DNA from: Lachnospiraceae bacterium
GTDB lineage: Bacteria; Bacillota; Clostridia; Lachnospirales; Lachnospiraceae
Reading direction: 5' to 3'
DNA length: 52,786 nucleotides
Assembly (NCBI GenBank): GCA_016293925.1
Contig: JAEDCX010000006.1
Coordinates: 1 to 52,786, forward strand
A model generated the notes under the pieces. The model saw only the letters and a list, made by a program, of their open reading frames with translations, searched no databases and was not told the DNA's origin. The translations under genes were made by a program, and so were the position numbers. Below are positions 8,024-15,953 of this stretch, piece after piece. Each line of letters opens with the position of its first letter. Positions within the stretch are counted from its first letter, which is position 1.

Positions 8024-10264
8024 ATGGATCAGAATAGAATAATCAGAACCGAATACTCGGATGTCATGCAGAAATCCTTTATCAATTATGCCATGAGCGT
8101 TATTACCGACCGGGCGCTTCCGGATGCAAGAGACGGACTGAAACCGGTTCAGAGACGAACTTTGTATGATATGAGAGAACTGGGGATTCTCTATGACCGG
8201 CCCTATCGGAAAAGTGCCCGTATCGTCGGTGACACAATGGGTAAGTATCATCCCCACGGAGACAGCTCAATCTATGAAGCGCTGGTGGTCATGACACAGG
8301 ATTTCAAAAAAGGACTTCCTCTTGTGGACGGGCACGGTAACTTCGGAAATATCGAAGGAGACGGTGCCGCTGCCATGCGTTATACGGAGGCGAGACTGCA
8401 GAAAATCACGCAGGAAGGCTTACTTGCCGATCTGGATAAGGATGTGGTGGATTTTGTCCCGAATTTTGATGAAACCGATACGGAACCCAGTGTATTGCCT
8501 GCCAAATTCCCGAATCTGCTTGTCAACGGAGCGGAAGGCATTGCGGTAGGTATGGCTACCAATATTCCTCCCCATAATCTGATTGAGGTCATTGACGCTG
8601 CCAAAGCATATATGCAGGACGAGAATATCACAGTCCGCGAGTTGATGAAATATATCAAGGGGCCTGATTTCCCTACCGGAGGAATTATCTGTAACAAAGA
8701 CGAGCTTCTGGAGATCTACGAAACCGGTCAGGGCAAGATTAAGGTCCGCGGCAAAGTAGACGTGGAAAAGTCCAAAGGCGGCCGGGTCAATGTGGTGATC
8801 AGTGAGATTCCGTACACCATGATCGGTGCCAATATTTCCAAATTTCTGATGGATGTGGCAGAGCTTGTGGAATCCAAGAAAACCAATGATGTGGTGGATA
8901 TCTCCAATCAGTCTTCCAAAGAAGGCATCCGTATCGTCATCGAATTGAAGCGGGACGCCGATGTGGATCATTTCATTAACATGCTGTATAAGAAGACCAA
9001 GCTGGAAGACACCTACGGAGTCAATATGCTTGCCATTGCCGACGGACGGCCGGAGACAATGAGCTTAAAGCAGATGCTGAAAAGTAATATTGACCATCAG
9101 TTTGCTTTCAACACCCGCAAATATAAGAACCTGCTTGCAAAGGAACTGGAACGCAAGGAGATTCAGGAAGGTCTGATCAAGGCCTGCAATGTGATTGATC
9201 TTGTCATTGAGATTCTGCGCGGTTCCAAAGACCGGGCAATGGCGAAAGCCTGCCTGGTAGAAGGGAAGACCGACGGTATCCATTTCAAATCCAAAGAATC
9301 CAAAATCATGGCTTCCCAGTTGATGTTCACCGACCGGCAGGCAGACGCGATTCTGGAGATGCGGCTGTATAAACTGATTGGTCTGGAGCTGGACGCACTG
9401 ATCAAGGAACATGAGGATACCATTGCGAATATCTACCGGTATGAGGATATTCTGGAACGGCGGGATTCCATGGCACAGGTTATCATGAATGAACTGGACG
9501 CCATCAAAAAAGAATTCGGGCGTCCCAGAAGAACCGTTATCGAGAATGCCGCGGAAGTCGTCTTTGAAGAGAAAAAGATGGAAGAAATGGACATCATGTT
9601 CCTGATGGATCATTTCGGATATGCAAAGGCAGTGGACATGCAGACCTATGAACGTAACCGTGAGGCTGCCGATTCCGAGAATACCTATGTTCTGAAGTGT
9701 AAGAATACCGGCAAAATCTGTCTGTTTACCAATACCGGTCAGCTCCATACCTTTCGCGCACAGGATGTTCCTTTCGGCAAATTCCGGGATAAGGGAACCC
9801 CGGTGGACAATATCAGCAATTATGATTCCTCCAAGGAACGGATTGTCTGTATCGCAAGTCAGTCGGAGCTGAATCTGTATCGTTTGATCTTTGTTTCCGG
9901 AACGGGCATGATGAAGATTGTAGACGGCGGAGAGTTTGATGTGGCAAAACGTACGGTTGCAGCTACCAAGCTTACAGACGGTGATGAAGTGGTCAGTGTT
10001 GCCATTCTGAATGAACAGCGCAATATTGTTCTGCAGACCGCAGAAGGAATGTTCCTGCGATTCCAGATAGAAGAGATCCCGGAGAAGAAAAAAGCAGCTG
10101 TCGGCGTTCGTGGAATCAAGCTGGGGGATAAGGACGTTATTGAGAACGTATACTATACACGGAACACGGACGATCAGACGATTGAATATAAAGGCAGGAA
10201 GATTGAGCTGAATAAGATCAAGCTTGGAAAACGGGACACAAAAGGAACGAAGATAAGAGTATGA
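8024..10264 (+). CDS. parC: Type IIA topoisomerase DNA-cleaving subunit, probably ParC (topoisomerase IV A)
   Basis: This 746-residue protein cuts and passes DNA duplexes. The winged-helix part shows ARDGLKPVQRR and HPHGDSSIYEAL, with the catalytic Tyr at 120 (AMRYTEARL). S81 and E85 match the quinolone-pocket residues, and the Glu is the usual ParC choice where many GyrA have Asp. The C-terminal beta-pinwheel lacks a GyrA box: around residues 540-553 the sequence is QTYERNREAADSEN rather than a Q-R-R-G-G-K-G type motif. ATG 8024 fits AGAGGAG (8011-8017) better than ATG 8018. Its TGA overlaps the rsmD start by 4 bases. Confidence 0.82.
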   Translation: MDQNRIIRTEYSDVMQKSFINYAMSVITDRALPDARDGLKPVQRRTLYDMRELGILYDRPYRKSARIVGDTMGKYHPHGDSSIYEALVVMTQDFKKGLPLVDGHGNFGNIEGDGAAAMRYTEARLQKITQEGLLADLDKDVVDFVPNFDETDTEPSVLPAKFPNLLVNGAEGIAVGMATNIPPHNLIEVIDAAKAYMQDENITVRELMKYIKGPDFPTGGIICNKDELLEIYETGQGKIKVRGKVDVEKSKGGRVNVVISEIPYTMIGANISKFLMDVAELVESKKTNDVVDISNQSSKEGIRIVIELKRDADVDHFINMLYKKTKLEDTYGVNMLAIADGRPETMSLKQMLKSNIDHQFAFNTRKYKNLLAKELERKEIQEGLIKACNVIDLVIEILRGSKDRAMAKACLVEGKTDGIHFKSKESKIMASQLMFTDRQADAILEMRLYKLIGLELDALIKEHEDTIANIYRYEDILERRDSMAQVIMNELDAIKKEFGRPRRTVIENAAEVVFEEKKMEEMDIMFLMDHFGYAKAVDMQTYERNREAADSENTYVLKCKNTGKICLFTNTGQLHTFRAQDVPFGKFRDKGTPVDNISNYDSSKERIVCIASQSELNLYRLIFVSGTGMMKIVDGGEFDVAKRTVAATKLTDGDEVVSVAILNEQRNIVLQTAEGMFLRFQIEEIPEKKKAAVGVRGIKLGDKDVIENVYYTRNTDDQTIEYKGRKIELNKIKLGKRDTKGTKIRV

Positions 10265-10821
10265 GAGTCATAGCAGGCAGAGCAAGAAGCATCCCGCTTG
10301 TCACACCGGCGGGAATGGATACAAGACCCACCCAGGACCGCATCAAAGAAACCCTGTTCAATATGATCCATCAGGATCTTCCGGGTTGCGTATTCGTGGA
10401 TCTGTTCAGCGGAAGCGGAGGAATCGGAATCGAAGCCCTCAGCAGAGGTGCCAGGAAATGCTTTTTTGCAGACAACAGTCCCGAAGCCATCCGGTGTATT
10501 ACCGCCAATGTCCGGAAATGCCGGTTGGAAGAGGAAAGCATTATTCTGAAGCAGGATTGTGAAGCTGCAATTACCTCCATTCATGAAAAAGTGGATTACA
10601 TTTTCATGGATCCTCCGTATCATAAAGAGTGGGAGCGGATCATTCTGCAGAAACTGGCTTCTTCTGATATATTACGGGAGAGTACCGTGATTATCGTTGA
10701 GGCATCGCTGCAGACCGATCTTCCGTATATTGGGGAACTCGGTTACGAGATCCTCAAGGAGAAATGTTATAAAACCAACAAACATGTCTTTCTGCGTTAT
10801 ATCGCAGGACAAGAGAAATGA
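10261..10821 (+). CDS. rsmD: 16S rRNA (guanine-N2) methyltransferase RsmD
   Basis: RsmD methylates G966 (E. coli numbering) of 16S rRNA using S-adenosylmethionine. The 186-residue length is typical. Visible motifs are MRVIAGRARSIPL at the start, RPTQDRIKETLFNM, the SAM loop DLFSGSGGIGIEALSRGA and the catalytic DPPY motif (FMDPPY). It overlaps parC by four bases (ATGA) and is followed 7 bases later by coaD. The rsmD-coaD pair is widely conserved (ylbH-ylbI in Bacillus). Confidence 0.95.
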   Translation: MRVIAGRARSIPLVTPAGMDTRPTQDRIKETLFNMIHQDLPGCVFVDLFSGSGGIGIEALSRGARKCFFADNSPEAIRCITANVRKCRLEEESIILKQDCEAAITSIHEKVDYIFMDPPYHKEWERIILQKLASSDILRESTVIIVEASLQTDLPYIGELGYEILKEKCYKTNKHVFLRYIAGQEK

Positions 10822-10828
10822 GGCAATC

Positions 10829-11317
10829 ATGACATCAGCATTTTATCCGGGCAGTTTTGACCCGGTGACCTACGGTCATCTGGATATCATCAGAAGGGGA
10901 GCGGAAATATTCGATGAATTAATCGTTGCGGTTCTCGACAATAAAGCGAAGACTCCATTGTTTTCCGTGGAAGAACGTGTTAGAATGTTAGAGAATGTGA
11001 CGAGAGATTTTCCCAACGTGAAAATCGATTCCTTCAGTGGTCTTTTGATTGATTATGCCGCCCAAAAGAATATTCATGTTGCAATTCGGGGGCTGCGTGC
11101 CATTACGGATTTTGAATACGAACTGCAAATGGCACAGCTCAACAGACTGCTGTCCAAAGGGAAACTGGATACCATGTTCCTGACCACAACGTTGGAATAT
11201 GCATATCTCAGTTCCTCCAGCGTGAAAGAGATCGCGATGTTCGGTGGAGACATCTCACAATGTGTCCCGGAACAAGTCGCCAAAGTTGTTTATGACAGAT
11301 ATCACATAGCAAGATAG
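10829..11317 (+). CDS. coaD: Pantetheine-phosphate adenylyltransferase
   Basis: CoaD joins 4'-phosphopantetheine and ATP to make dephospho-CoA, the penultimate step of coenzyme A synthesis. The 162-residue protein has the nucleotidyltransferase start FYPGSFDPVTYGHLDII with the TxGH motif, the substrate-binding RGLRAITDFEYELQMA, and the signature YLSSSSVKEIA. I chose ATG 10829 because homologues begin immediately before the FYPGSFDP strand. An open frame upstream to 10697 lies inside rsmD and is not part of the protein. The binding site is weak (GAGG), which suggests coupling to rsmD. Confidence 0.96.
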   Translation: MTSAFYPGSFDPVTYGHLDIIRRGAEIFDELIVAVLDNKAKTPLFSVEERVRMLENVTRDFPNVKIDSFSGLLIDYAAQKNIHVAIRGLRAITDFEYELQMAQLNRLLSKGKLDTMFLTTTLEYAYLSSSSVKEIAMFGGDISQCVPEQVAKVVYDRYHIAR

Positions 11318-11328
11318 GGGGTTCAGAC

Positions 11329-11949
11329 ATGAGCAAGATTGAACAGATGATCGATCAGATTGAAGAATATATCGAAGGGTGTAAATACCAGACGTTATCC
11401 AGTTATAAGATCATCGTAAATAAAGAGGAGATCAAAGAGCTTCTCCGGGAACTTCGTATGAAAACGCCGGAAGAGATCAAATTATATCAGAAGATTTTAA
11501 GCAATAAGGAAGCAATCCTGAACGATGCCAAGATGAAAGCCGAGAAGCTGATTCAGGATGCCACAGCCCGTACCAATGAATTGCTCAGTGAACACGAGAT
11601 CATGCAGCAGGCATATGCACAGGCCAACGAGGTTATTCAGGAGGCTACCAAGCGTGCACAGGATACTCTGGATGCTGCAACCACGGAAGCAAATAATATG
11701 CGTGCGGCAGCAATGCAGTATACTGACGACATTCTGGCCAATCTGGAAGGGCTGATCACGAATACCATGAATGACCTTGCAACCAGATATCAGGGAGTAA
11801 GCGCATCTCTCAACAATGTCAATGAGATTATTAAGAGCAATCGAAGGGAACTGAATCCGCCGGAGGCAGAGGATGCCATGGAATTTGATATTTCGGAAGG
11901 GGCGGAGCTGGATACGGAGAACAGCAATAAAGCTCTGGATATTCTGTAA
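11329..11949 (+). CDS. Coiled-coil protein of unknown function, conserved beside coaD
   Basis: The 206-residue protein has no signal peptide or membrane segment. From about residue 30 to 175 it is rich in Ala, Glu, Lys and Gln with heptad-like spacing, so a long coiled coil is likely. The tail is acidic (EDAMEFDISEGAELDTEN). Similar Lachnospiraceae proteins are often labelled 'ATPase' or 'V-type ATPase subunit H-like', but I see no Walker A motif here. The N-terminal block (IDQIEEYIEGCKYQTLSSYKIIVNKEEIKELL in pieces) looks somewhat like a polar-scaffold head domain. DivIVA-like scaffolding is only a guess. It is probably cotranscribed with coaD, 11 bases upstream. Confidence 0.75.
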   Translation: MSKIEQMIDQIEEYIEGCKYQTLSSYKIIVNKEEIKELLRELRMKTPEEIKLYQKILSNKEAILNDAKMKAEKLIQDATARTNELLSEHEIMQQAYAQANEVIQEATKRAQDTLDAATTEANNMRAAAMQYTDDILANLEGLITNTMNDLATRYQGVSASLNNVNEIIKSNRRELNPPEAEDAMEFDISEGAELDTENSNKALDIL

Positions 11950-11995
11950 ACGTATTCCGGGATTCCGACGTGATATTTTGATGCAGGAATCAATC

Positions 11996-12033
11996 AAAGC
12001 ACTTTCTTAACAATTTTAAGGAAGTGCTTTTCC
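11996..12033. terminator. Terminator shared by the coaD unit and ylbJ
   Basis: A 13-bp stem with one wobble pair (11996-12008 with 12018-12030) is followed by a short T run on the plus strand. The right arm overlaps the ylbJ stop codon, so two convergent genes meet on this hairpin. Confidence 0.6.
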
Positions 12034-12906
12034 ATAGAATAAAAGAGTCAAAATGATAACTTGCAGGATTTTTGAGAACAAATACTTCGCGCAAGATAGA
12101 CCGCTATGGTCAATAAAACTTTTTGTCTGCATGAAGCAGGAGATTCCACCGAAAGTTACATAGAGCAGCACACTATGAAGCGATCGTTCGGTGATCCACA
12201 AACCGCTGCTGATCTCCAGAATAGGAAAGCATGCTGCGGAAATCCCGCGAGGCAGGAAAAGGCTGAGAATACCGGCTATTGCAGAGGATATGATCATCCA
12301 TCCGCCGATCTTTCCGATTCCTTTTAGTGCATTGGTGACTGCATGATCCAGCGCCTTGGAGAAGGGAACGGACAGGGGACATGCTTCCTGTAGAAGGGTC
12401 CCAATTCCTTCCGATTCTATTCTCAGTCGTTGTGAATTTCCGCCGGTGGACAGGATGGGCTTCATGCTTTTGACTGATACGGTCATTTTCTTGCAGTATT
12501 CGAACAGAAATTGCAGGAATTCTTGCAGAACAGAACAGAGCAGCGGTGTGAAATAGAACAGAAAGAGCATGTGAAACGTCGTTTTCCGGTGGATTTCATA
12601 GTTCGGAAGTACAACACCGAACACATATGCAGGACTGATCATATTGCAGATTGCAAGCAATCGTTGTCCCCTATCAGCGGAAATGACGTGATGCTCCGTC
12701 AGATCTGCAATCATTTTGGCACCGATGGGTAGTCCGAACAGCCAGCCTGACAGGATGGTGATCGGCACCAGAATTCGACGATGCCGTATGGACGGAATAT
12801 ATTCCGCAAACAGATTGGCCAGAAAAATGAACGGGAACAAGGCTGGGATCAGCCGTTCAAACCATATTTCGAGGGCCTGTTGACAATACTGCTGGATGGT
12901 TATCAT
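12016..12906 (-). CDS. YlbJ-like sporulation integral membrane protein
   Basis: This 296-residue hydrophobic protein has about seven likely membrane segments, including FERLIPALFPFIFLANLFAE, GWMIISSAIAGILSLFLP and a C-terminal LQVIILTLLFYG. The pattern LIPALFPF and SGWLFGLPIGAKM fits the nucleoside-recognition/GATE fold of YlbJ, a Bacillus protein needed for spore formation. The position next to coaD (ylbI) supports this. ATG 12906 is the first start after a weak AAAGGA. It seems short: Bacillus YlbJ has an extra N-terminal membrane segment. If correct, the organism belongs to a spore-forming lineage. Confidence 0.7.
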   Translation of the reverse strand: MITIQQYCQQALEIWFERLIPALFPFIFLANLFAEYIPSIRHRRILVPITILSGWLFGLPIGAKMIADLTEHHVISADRGQRLLAICNMISPAYVFGVVLPNYEIHRKTTFHMLFLFYFTPLLCSVLQEFLQFLFEYCKKMTVSVKSMKPILSTGGNSQRLRIESEGIGTLLQEACPLSVPFSKALDHAVTNALKGIGKIGGWMIISSAIAGILSLFLPRGISAACFPILEISSGLWITERSLHSVLLYVTFGGISCFMQTKSFIDHSGLSCAKYLFSKILQVIILTLLFYGKALP

Positions 12907-12957
12907 ACCGGACTCGTATCCTTTTTTGATGTAATATATTCGGGGAGGAAGCGGATT

Positions 12958-13674
12958 ATGCTCGTAAGACTGGACAAGTTCCTGGCTGACAGAGGCCTTG
13001 GAACCAGATCGGAAGTGAGAGAGATTCTGAAGAAGAGTCGTGTCAGGATCAATGAAACGGTGTGCCGGGACGGGGCAGTGAAAATGGATCCCCTTCAGGA
13101 CCGAATTCTGTTGGACGACTGTCAGATCACCTATGAAGCATTTCGATATTATATGTTGAATAAGCCTGCCGGAGTGATTACTGCCACAACAGATCCGCAT
13201 TGTCAAACGGTAATGGATCTGATTCGGGAACCAAGGTCAAATACGCTGTCTCCGGTCGGAAGACTGGACAAGGATACCGTCGGTCTGCTCCTGATTACGG
13301 ATGACGGTTCCTTGAACCATTACCTGCTCTCCCCGCGGAAGCATGTGGACAAAACCTATGAAGTAACCTGTGCAAAACCCTTTGACGATACGATGAAACA
13401 GGCTTTGGAGCAGGGAGTCTGTCTGGGAGGCGGAGAGCATGCGGCGCCTGCCTCGGTTACCCTGCTTTCAGAGAACCGGATTCATCTGACCATTCAGGAA
13501 GGGAAGTTCCATCAGGTAAAACGAATGCTTCATGCAGTGAACAATGAAGTGATACATTTGAAACGTATCCGTATGGGAAGTCTTGTATTGGACGATACTC
13601 TTGCGGAAGGCGAATACAGAAAGCTGACAGCTGCTGAGATTGCAGCGTTATGTCAGGGATTGGAGAGATCGTGA
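12958..13674 (+). CDS. rsuA: Pseudouridine synthase, RsuA family
   Basis: RsuA-type enzymes convert a uridine of 16S rRNA (U516 in E. coli) to pseudouridine. The 238-residue protein starts with an S4 RNA-binding domain (VRLDKFLADRGLGTRSEVRE), then the catalytic domain with YMLNKPAGVITAT and GRLDKDTVGLLLITDDG, whose Asp is the expected nucleophile. GKFHQVKRMLHA is the second family block. ATG 12958 follows GGGGAGGAA (12942-12950). An open frame reaching further upstream overlaps ylbJ on the other strand and is not real. The exact target uridine could be a 23S site, since RluB/E/F are close relatives. Confidence 0.88.
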   Translation: MLVRLDKFLADRGLGTRSEVREILKKSRVRINETVCRDGAVKMDPLQDRILLDDCQITYEAFRYYMLNKPAGVITATTDPHCQTVMDLIREPRSNTLSPVGRLDKDTVGLLLITDDGSLNHYLLSPRKHVDKTYEVTCAKPFDDTMKQALEQGVCLGGGEHAAPASVTLLSENRIHLTIQEGKFHQVKRMLHAVNNEVIHLKRIRMGSLVLDDTLAEGEYRKLTAAEIAALCQGLERS

Positions 13675-14246
13675 TGTCTGGAAGAATGCAAAAGGGATGT
13701 TATGGATACGTCCGTTCGGAACGCAGATTTCAATTGTGGAAGACAATCATTCTTTTCCTGCTTCCGCTTGCTCTTTTCTTCGGAGGCTGGATCACTACAG
13801 GCTCCAGAACGACGCTTCTTACCGTGGTTGCTGTTCTGGGAATGCTGCCGGCGAGCAAGAGTCTGGTTGGATGGATCATGATTATGAGGAGCAAGACCTG
13901 CAGCAGGGAAGCGTATGACCGTATCGAGCAGGTGCTGGACGGAGCGCATCCCCCCAGAGGAATCTATGATCTGAATATTACTACGTATCGGGTCACCTAT
14001 CAGATCAGTCATGCTGCGGTTCGGGATAAAACGATCTGTTGTTACAGTGAGGATACGAAGACGGATATGCAGCCCCTTCAGAAATATCTCTCGGAGGCCC
14101 TTGAGAACAATGGGTATAAAGGCTATACCTTCAAAGTGTTCCAGAATCTGGACAAATACACAGAACGTCTGATGGCACTGTCCAAACTGGAGGAGGGCGC
14201 GGAGGAAGACCGGGTGCTTCACTTTATCGCCGGACTGTCTCTGTGA
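13674..14246 (+). CDS. Small membrane protein of unknown function
   Basis: I do not recognise this 190-residue protein. After a basic start (SGRMQKGCYGYVRSERRFQLWK) there are two hydrophobic segments: TIILFLLPLALFFGGWITTG (about residues 24-43) and TLLTVVAVLGMLPASKSLVG (about 47-66). A soluble C-terminal domain of ~115 residues follows, likely alpha/beta. The ATG shares one base with the rsuA stop (TGATG), so it is translationally coupled to rsuA. The next gene, 51 bases on, is another pseudouridine synthase. The neighbours suggest cotranscription but not a function. Confidence 0.7.
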   Translation: MSGRMQKGCYGYVRSERRFQLWKTIILFLLPLALFFGGWITTGSRTTLLTVVAVLGMLPASKSLVGWIMIMRSKTCSREAYDRIEQVLDGAHPPRGIYDLNITTYRVTYQISHAAVRDKTICCYSEDTKTDMQPLQKYLSEALENNGYKGYTFKVFQNLDKYTERLMALSKLEEGAEEDRVLHFIAGLSL

Positions 14247-14297
14247 TGACGCTCGGACTGTCTTCGCGATTTTCGATATGTGAAATAAGGAGTCTGG

Positions 14298-15302
14298 ATG
14301 CAGCAATATGTGATTACCGGCAACGAAGCCGGACAACGCTTGGATAAATTCCTGAATAAATATATGCCGGAGGCAGGCAAAGGGTTTCTCTATAAGATGC
14401 TTCGCAAAAAGAACATTACCTGCAACCGGAAGCGGGCAGAAGGCAGTGAGATTCTCGCCGTCGGGGATACGATTGAAACTTTTTTTTCTGACGAAACCTA
14501 TGTGAAAATGCGGGGAATCCACGGTAGTACGGAAGCGGAGCCGGATGTTCCGGTCTCCAATTATCTTTTCGCTTACAAGCAGCTTCGGAATATATCCGTC
14601 CTCTATGAGGATACAGATTTTCTGTTTCTGTCCAAACCCGCCGGCGTTCTGACGCAACGGGCAGACAAAGACAGTGTTTCTGTCAATGAATGGCTGATCG
14701 GATATCTTCTGCAGAATCATCAGATCACCCGGGAACAATTGCGTACCTTCCGTCCTTCCGTCTGTAACCGCCTGGACCGGAATACCTCCGGGCTTGTCCT
14801 GTGTGGGAAAACCCTTGCAGGATCCCAGGTACTCAGCCATCTGCTTGCCGCCCGAACGCTCCACAAATACTACCGATGCATTGTGCTCGGAACCATAACG
14901 GATTCCATGCAGATTGACGGATATCTGGGCAAAGATCACCGGCGCAATCAGGTGGAGATTCTCCGGGAAGCAAAGAACGGATATGCAGAAATTCACACCG
15001 CCTATGAACCGATTCGACACAATGGGACATTTACGGAACTGGAAGTTCAACTGATCACCGGGAAAACGCATCAGATCAGAGCGCATCTGGCATCCGTCGG
15101 ACATCCGGTTCTGGGAGATCCGAAGTACGGGGATCTCCATGCCAACATCCGGTATCACTGCGGGCAGGGACAATTGTTGCATGCATACAGGATTCAGTTT
15201 CCTACCGCCACGCAGGAACCCATGCTGAAGGAACATCCGGACATTGCAGGCAGAGAGTTCGTCTGTCCCGTTCCGGCAAGATTCCGGAACTATATATCCT
15301 AA
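14298..15302 (+). CDS. RluA-family pseudouridine synthase (RluC/RluD-like)
   Basis: This 334-residue protein has an N-terminal S4 domain (GQRLDKFLNKYMPEAGKGFLYKML) and a catalytic RluA domain with VLYEDTDFLFLSKPAGVLTQ, NRLDRNTSGLVLCGK (catalytic Asp in RLDRN) and LITGKTHQIRAHLASVGHPVLGD (read in two parts). It most likely modifies 23S rRNA. A second RluA-family enzyme is encoded at 34164-35072, so the two must differ in target. RBS AAGGAG lies about 8 bases before ATG 14298. Asn replaces the common Asp after RLDR, a known variation. Confidence 0.88.
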   Translation: MQQYVITGNEAGQRLDKFLNKYMPEAGKGFLYKMLRKKNITCNRKRAEGSEILAVGDTIETFFSDETYVKMRGIHGSTEAEPDVPVSNYLFAYKQLRNISVLYEDTDFLFLSKPAGVLTQRADKDSVSVNEWLIGYLLQNHQITREQLRTFRPSVCNRLDRNTSGLVLCGKTLAGSQVLSHLLAARTLHKYYRCIVLGTITDSMQIDGYLGKDHRRNQVEILREAKNGYAEIHTAYEPIRHNGTFTELEVQLITGKTHQIRAHLASVGHPVLGDPKYGDLHANIRYHCGQGQLLHAYRIQFPTATQEPMLKEHPDIAGREFVCPVPARFRNYIS

Positions 15303-15323
15303 TCAATCCACAGAGGAACAAAG

Positions 15324-15863
15324 ATGGCAACTTGGAATTCCAGAGGTTTGCGTGGTTCTACATTGGAGGATCTGATTAACAGAACCAATGAGAAATATCA
15401 GGAGAATCATCTGGCACTGATTCAGAAGATTCCGACACCGATCACGCCGATCAAATTTGACAAAGAACAACGACATATTACACTGGCTTACTTTGATCAG
15501 AAGAGTACCGTTGATTATATCGGAGTGGTACAGGGGATACCGGTATGCTTTGACGCCAAGGAATGTGCCACGGATACCTTTTCCCTGCAGAACATTCATG
15601 AACATCAGGTTTCCTTCATGGAACAGTTTGAGGCACAGCAGGGCGTTGCTTTTTTCCTGATTTACTATACGAACCGCAACGAATTCTACTATCTGCCGTA
15701 TGAACATATGCGGTTTTTCTGGGACAGAGCCAGAACCGGAGGGCGGAAGAGTTTTCGGTACGATGAACTCAATCCGGAATATATCCTGCCCCGGAAAAAC
15801 GGTATTCTGGTTCCTTATCTGGATATGATTCAAAAAGATCTGTCTGAAAGGGTTGACAGGTAA
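15324..15863 (+). CDS. recU: Holliday junction resolvase RecU
   Basis: RecU cuts Holliday junctions in Firmicutes, where it replaces RuvC. The 179-residue protein is a little shorter than Bacillus RecU (about 200). Family blocks are NSRGLRGSTLEDLINRTNEKY, with the early acidic residue, and STVDYIGVVQG..VCFDAKEC, with the Asp and Glu-Lys of the nuclease core. IHEHQVSFMEQF and the late YLDMI follow. Bacillus recU sits beside ponA. Here it follows a pseudouridine synthase and precedes the his promoter, so it is the last gene of its unit. Confidence 0.92.
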   Translation: MATWNSRGLRGSTLEDLINRTNEKYQENHLALIQKIPTPITPIKFDKEQRHITLAYFDQKSTVDYIGVVQGIPVCFDAKECATDTFSLQNIHEHQVSFMEQFEAQQGVAFFLIYYTNRNEFYYLPYEHMRFFWDRARTGGRKSFRYDELNPEYILPRKNGILVPYLDMIQKDLSERVDR

Positions 15864-15881
15864 GGGATTTGAAGATATACT
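15853..15881 (+). promoter_or_regulatory. Strong promoter of the histidine operon
   Basis: TTGACA (15853-15858) and TATACT (15876-15881) with exactly 17 bases between them form a near-consensus vegetative promoter. The -35 lies inside the last codons of recU. Transcription should start near 15888. Confidence 0.8.
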
Positions 15882-15894
15882 GAACAATATTTAT

Positions 15895-15922
15895 CGTGCT
15901 AATATGATAATATGGTAGCACG
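15895..15922 (+). promoter_or_regulatory. Palindrome after the his promoter, candidate operator
   Basis: CGTGCTA (15895-15901) and TAGCACG (15916-15922) form a perfect inverted repeat around 14 AT-rich bases, starting about 7 bases after the predicted transcription start. That is a good place for a repressor. It could also form an RNA hairpin, but no T tract follows, so it is not a terminator. A histidine-responsive TrpR-type repressor is one possibility. I did not verify its motif. Confidence 0.5.
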
Positions 15923-15953
15923 TTACCACATTAAAGCACATGAGGTAATCAGA

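Noticed and set aside
13653..15236. A 527-codon open frame on the minus strand, opposite two plus-strand genes
   Set aside because: It lies fully antisense to the small membrane protein and the RluA-family gene, has no ribosome binding site and no recognisable domain. It is a by-product of codon bias.
15882..15953. A T-box or His-leader attenuator before hisZ
   Set aside because: The leader is only about 70 bases, with no His codon run, no T-box motif and no terminator stem with a T tract.
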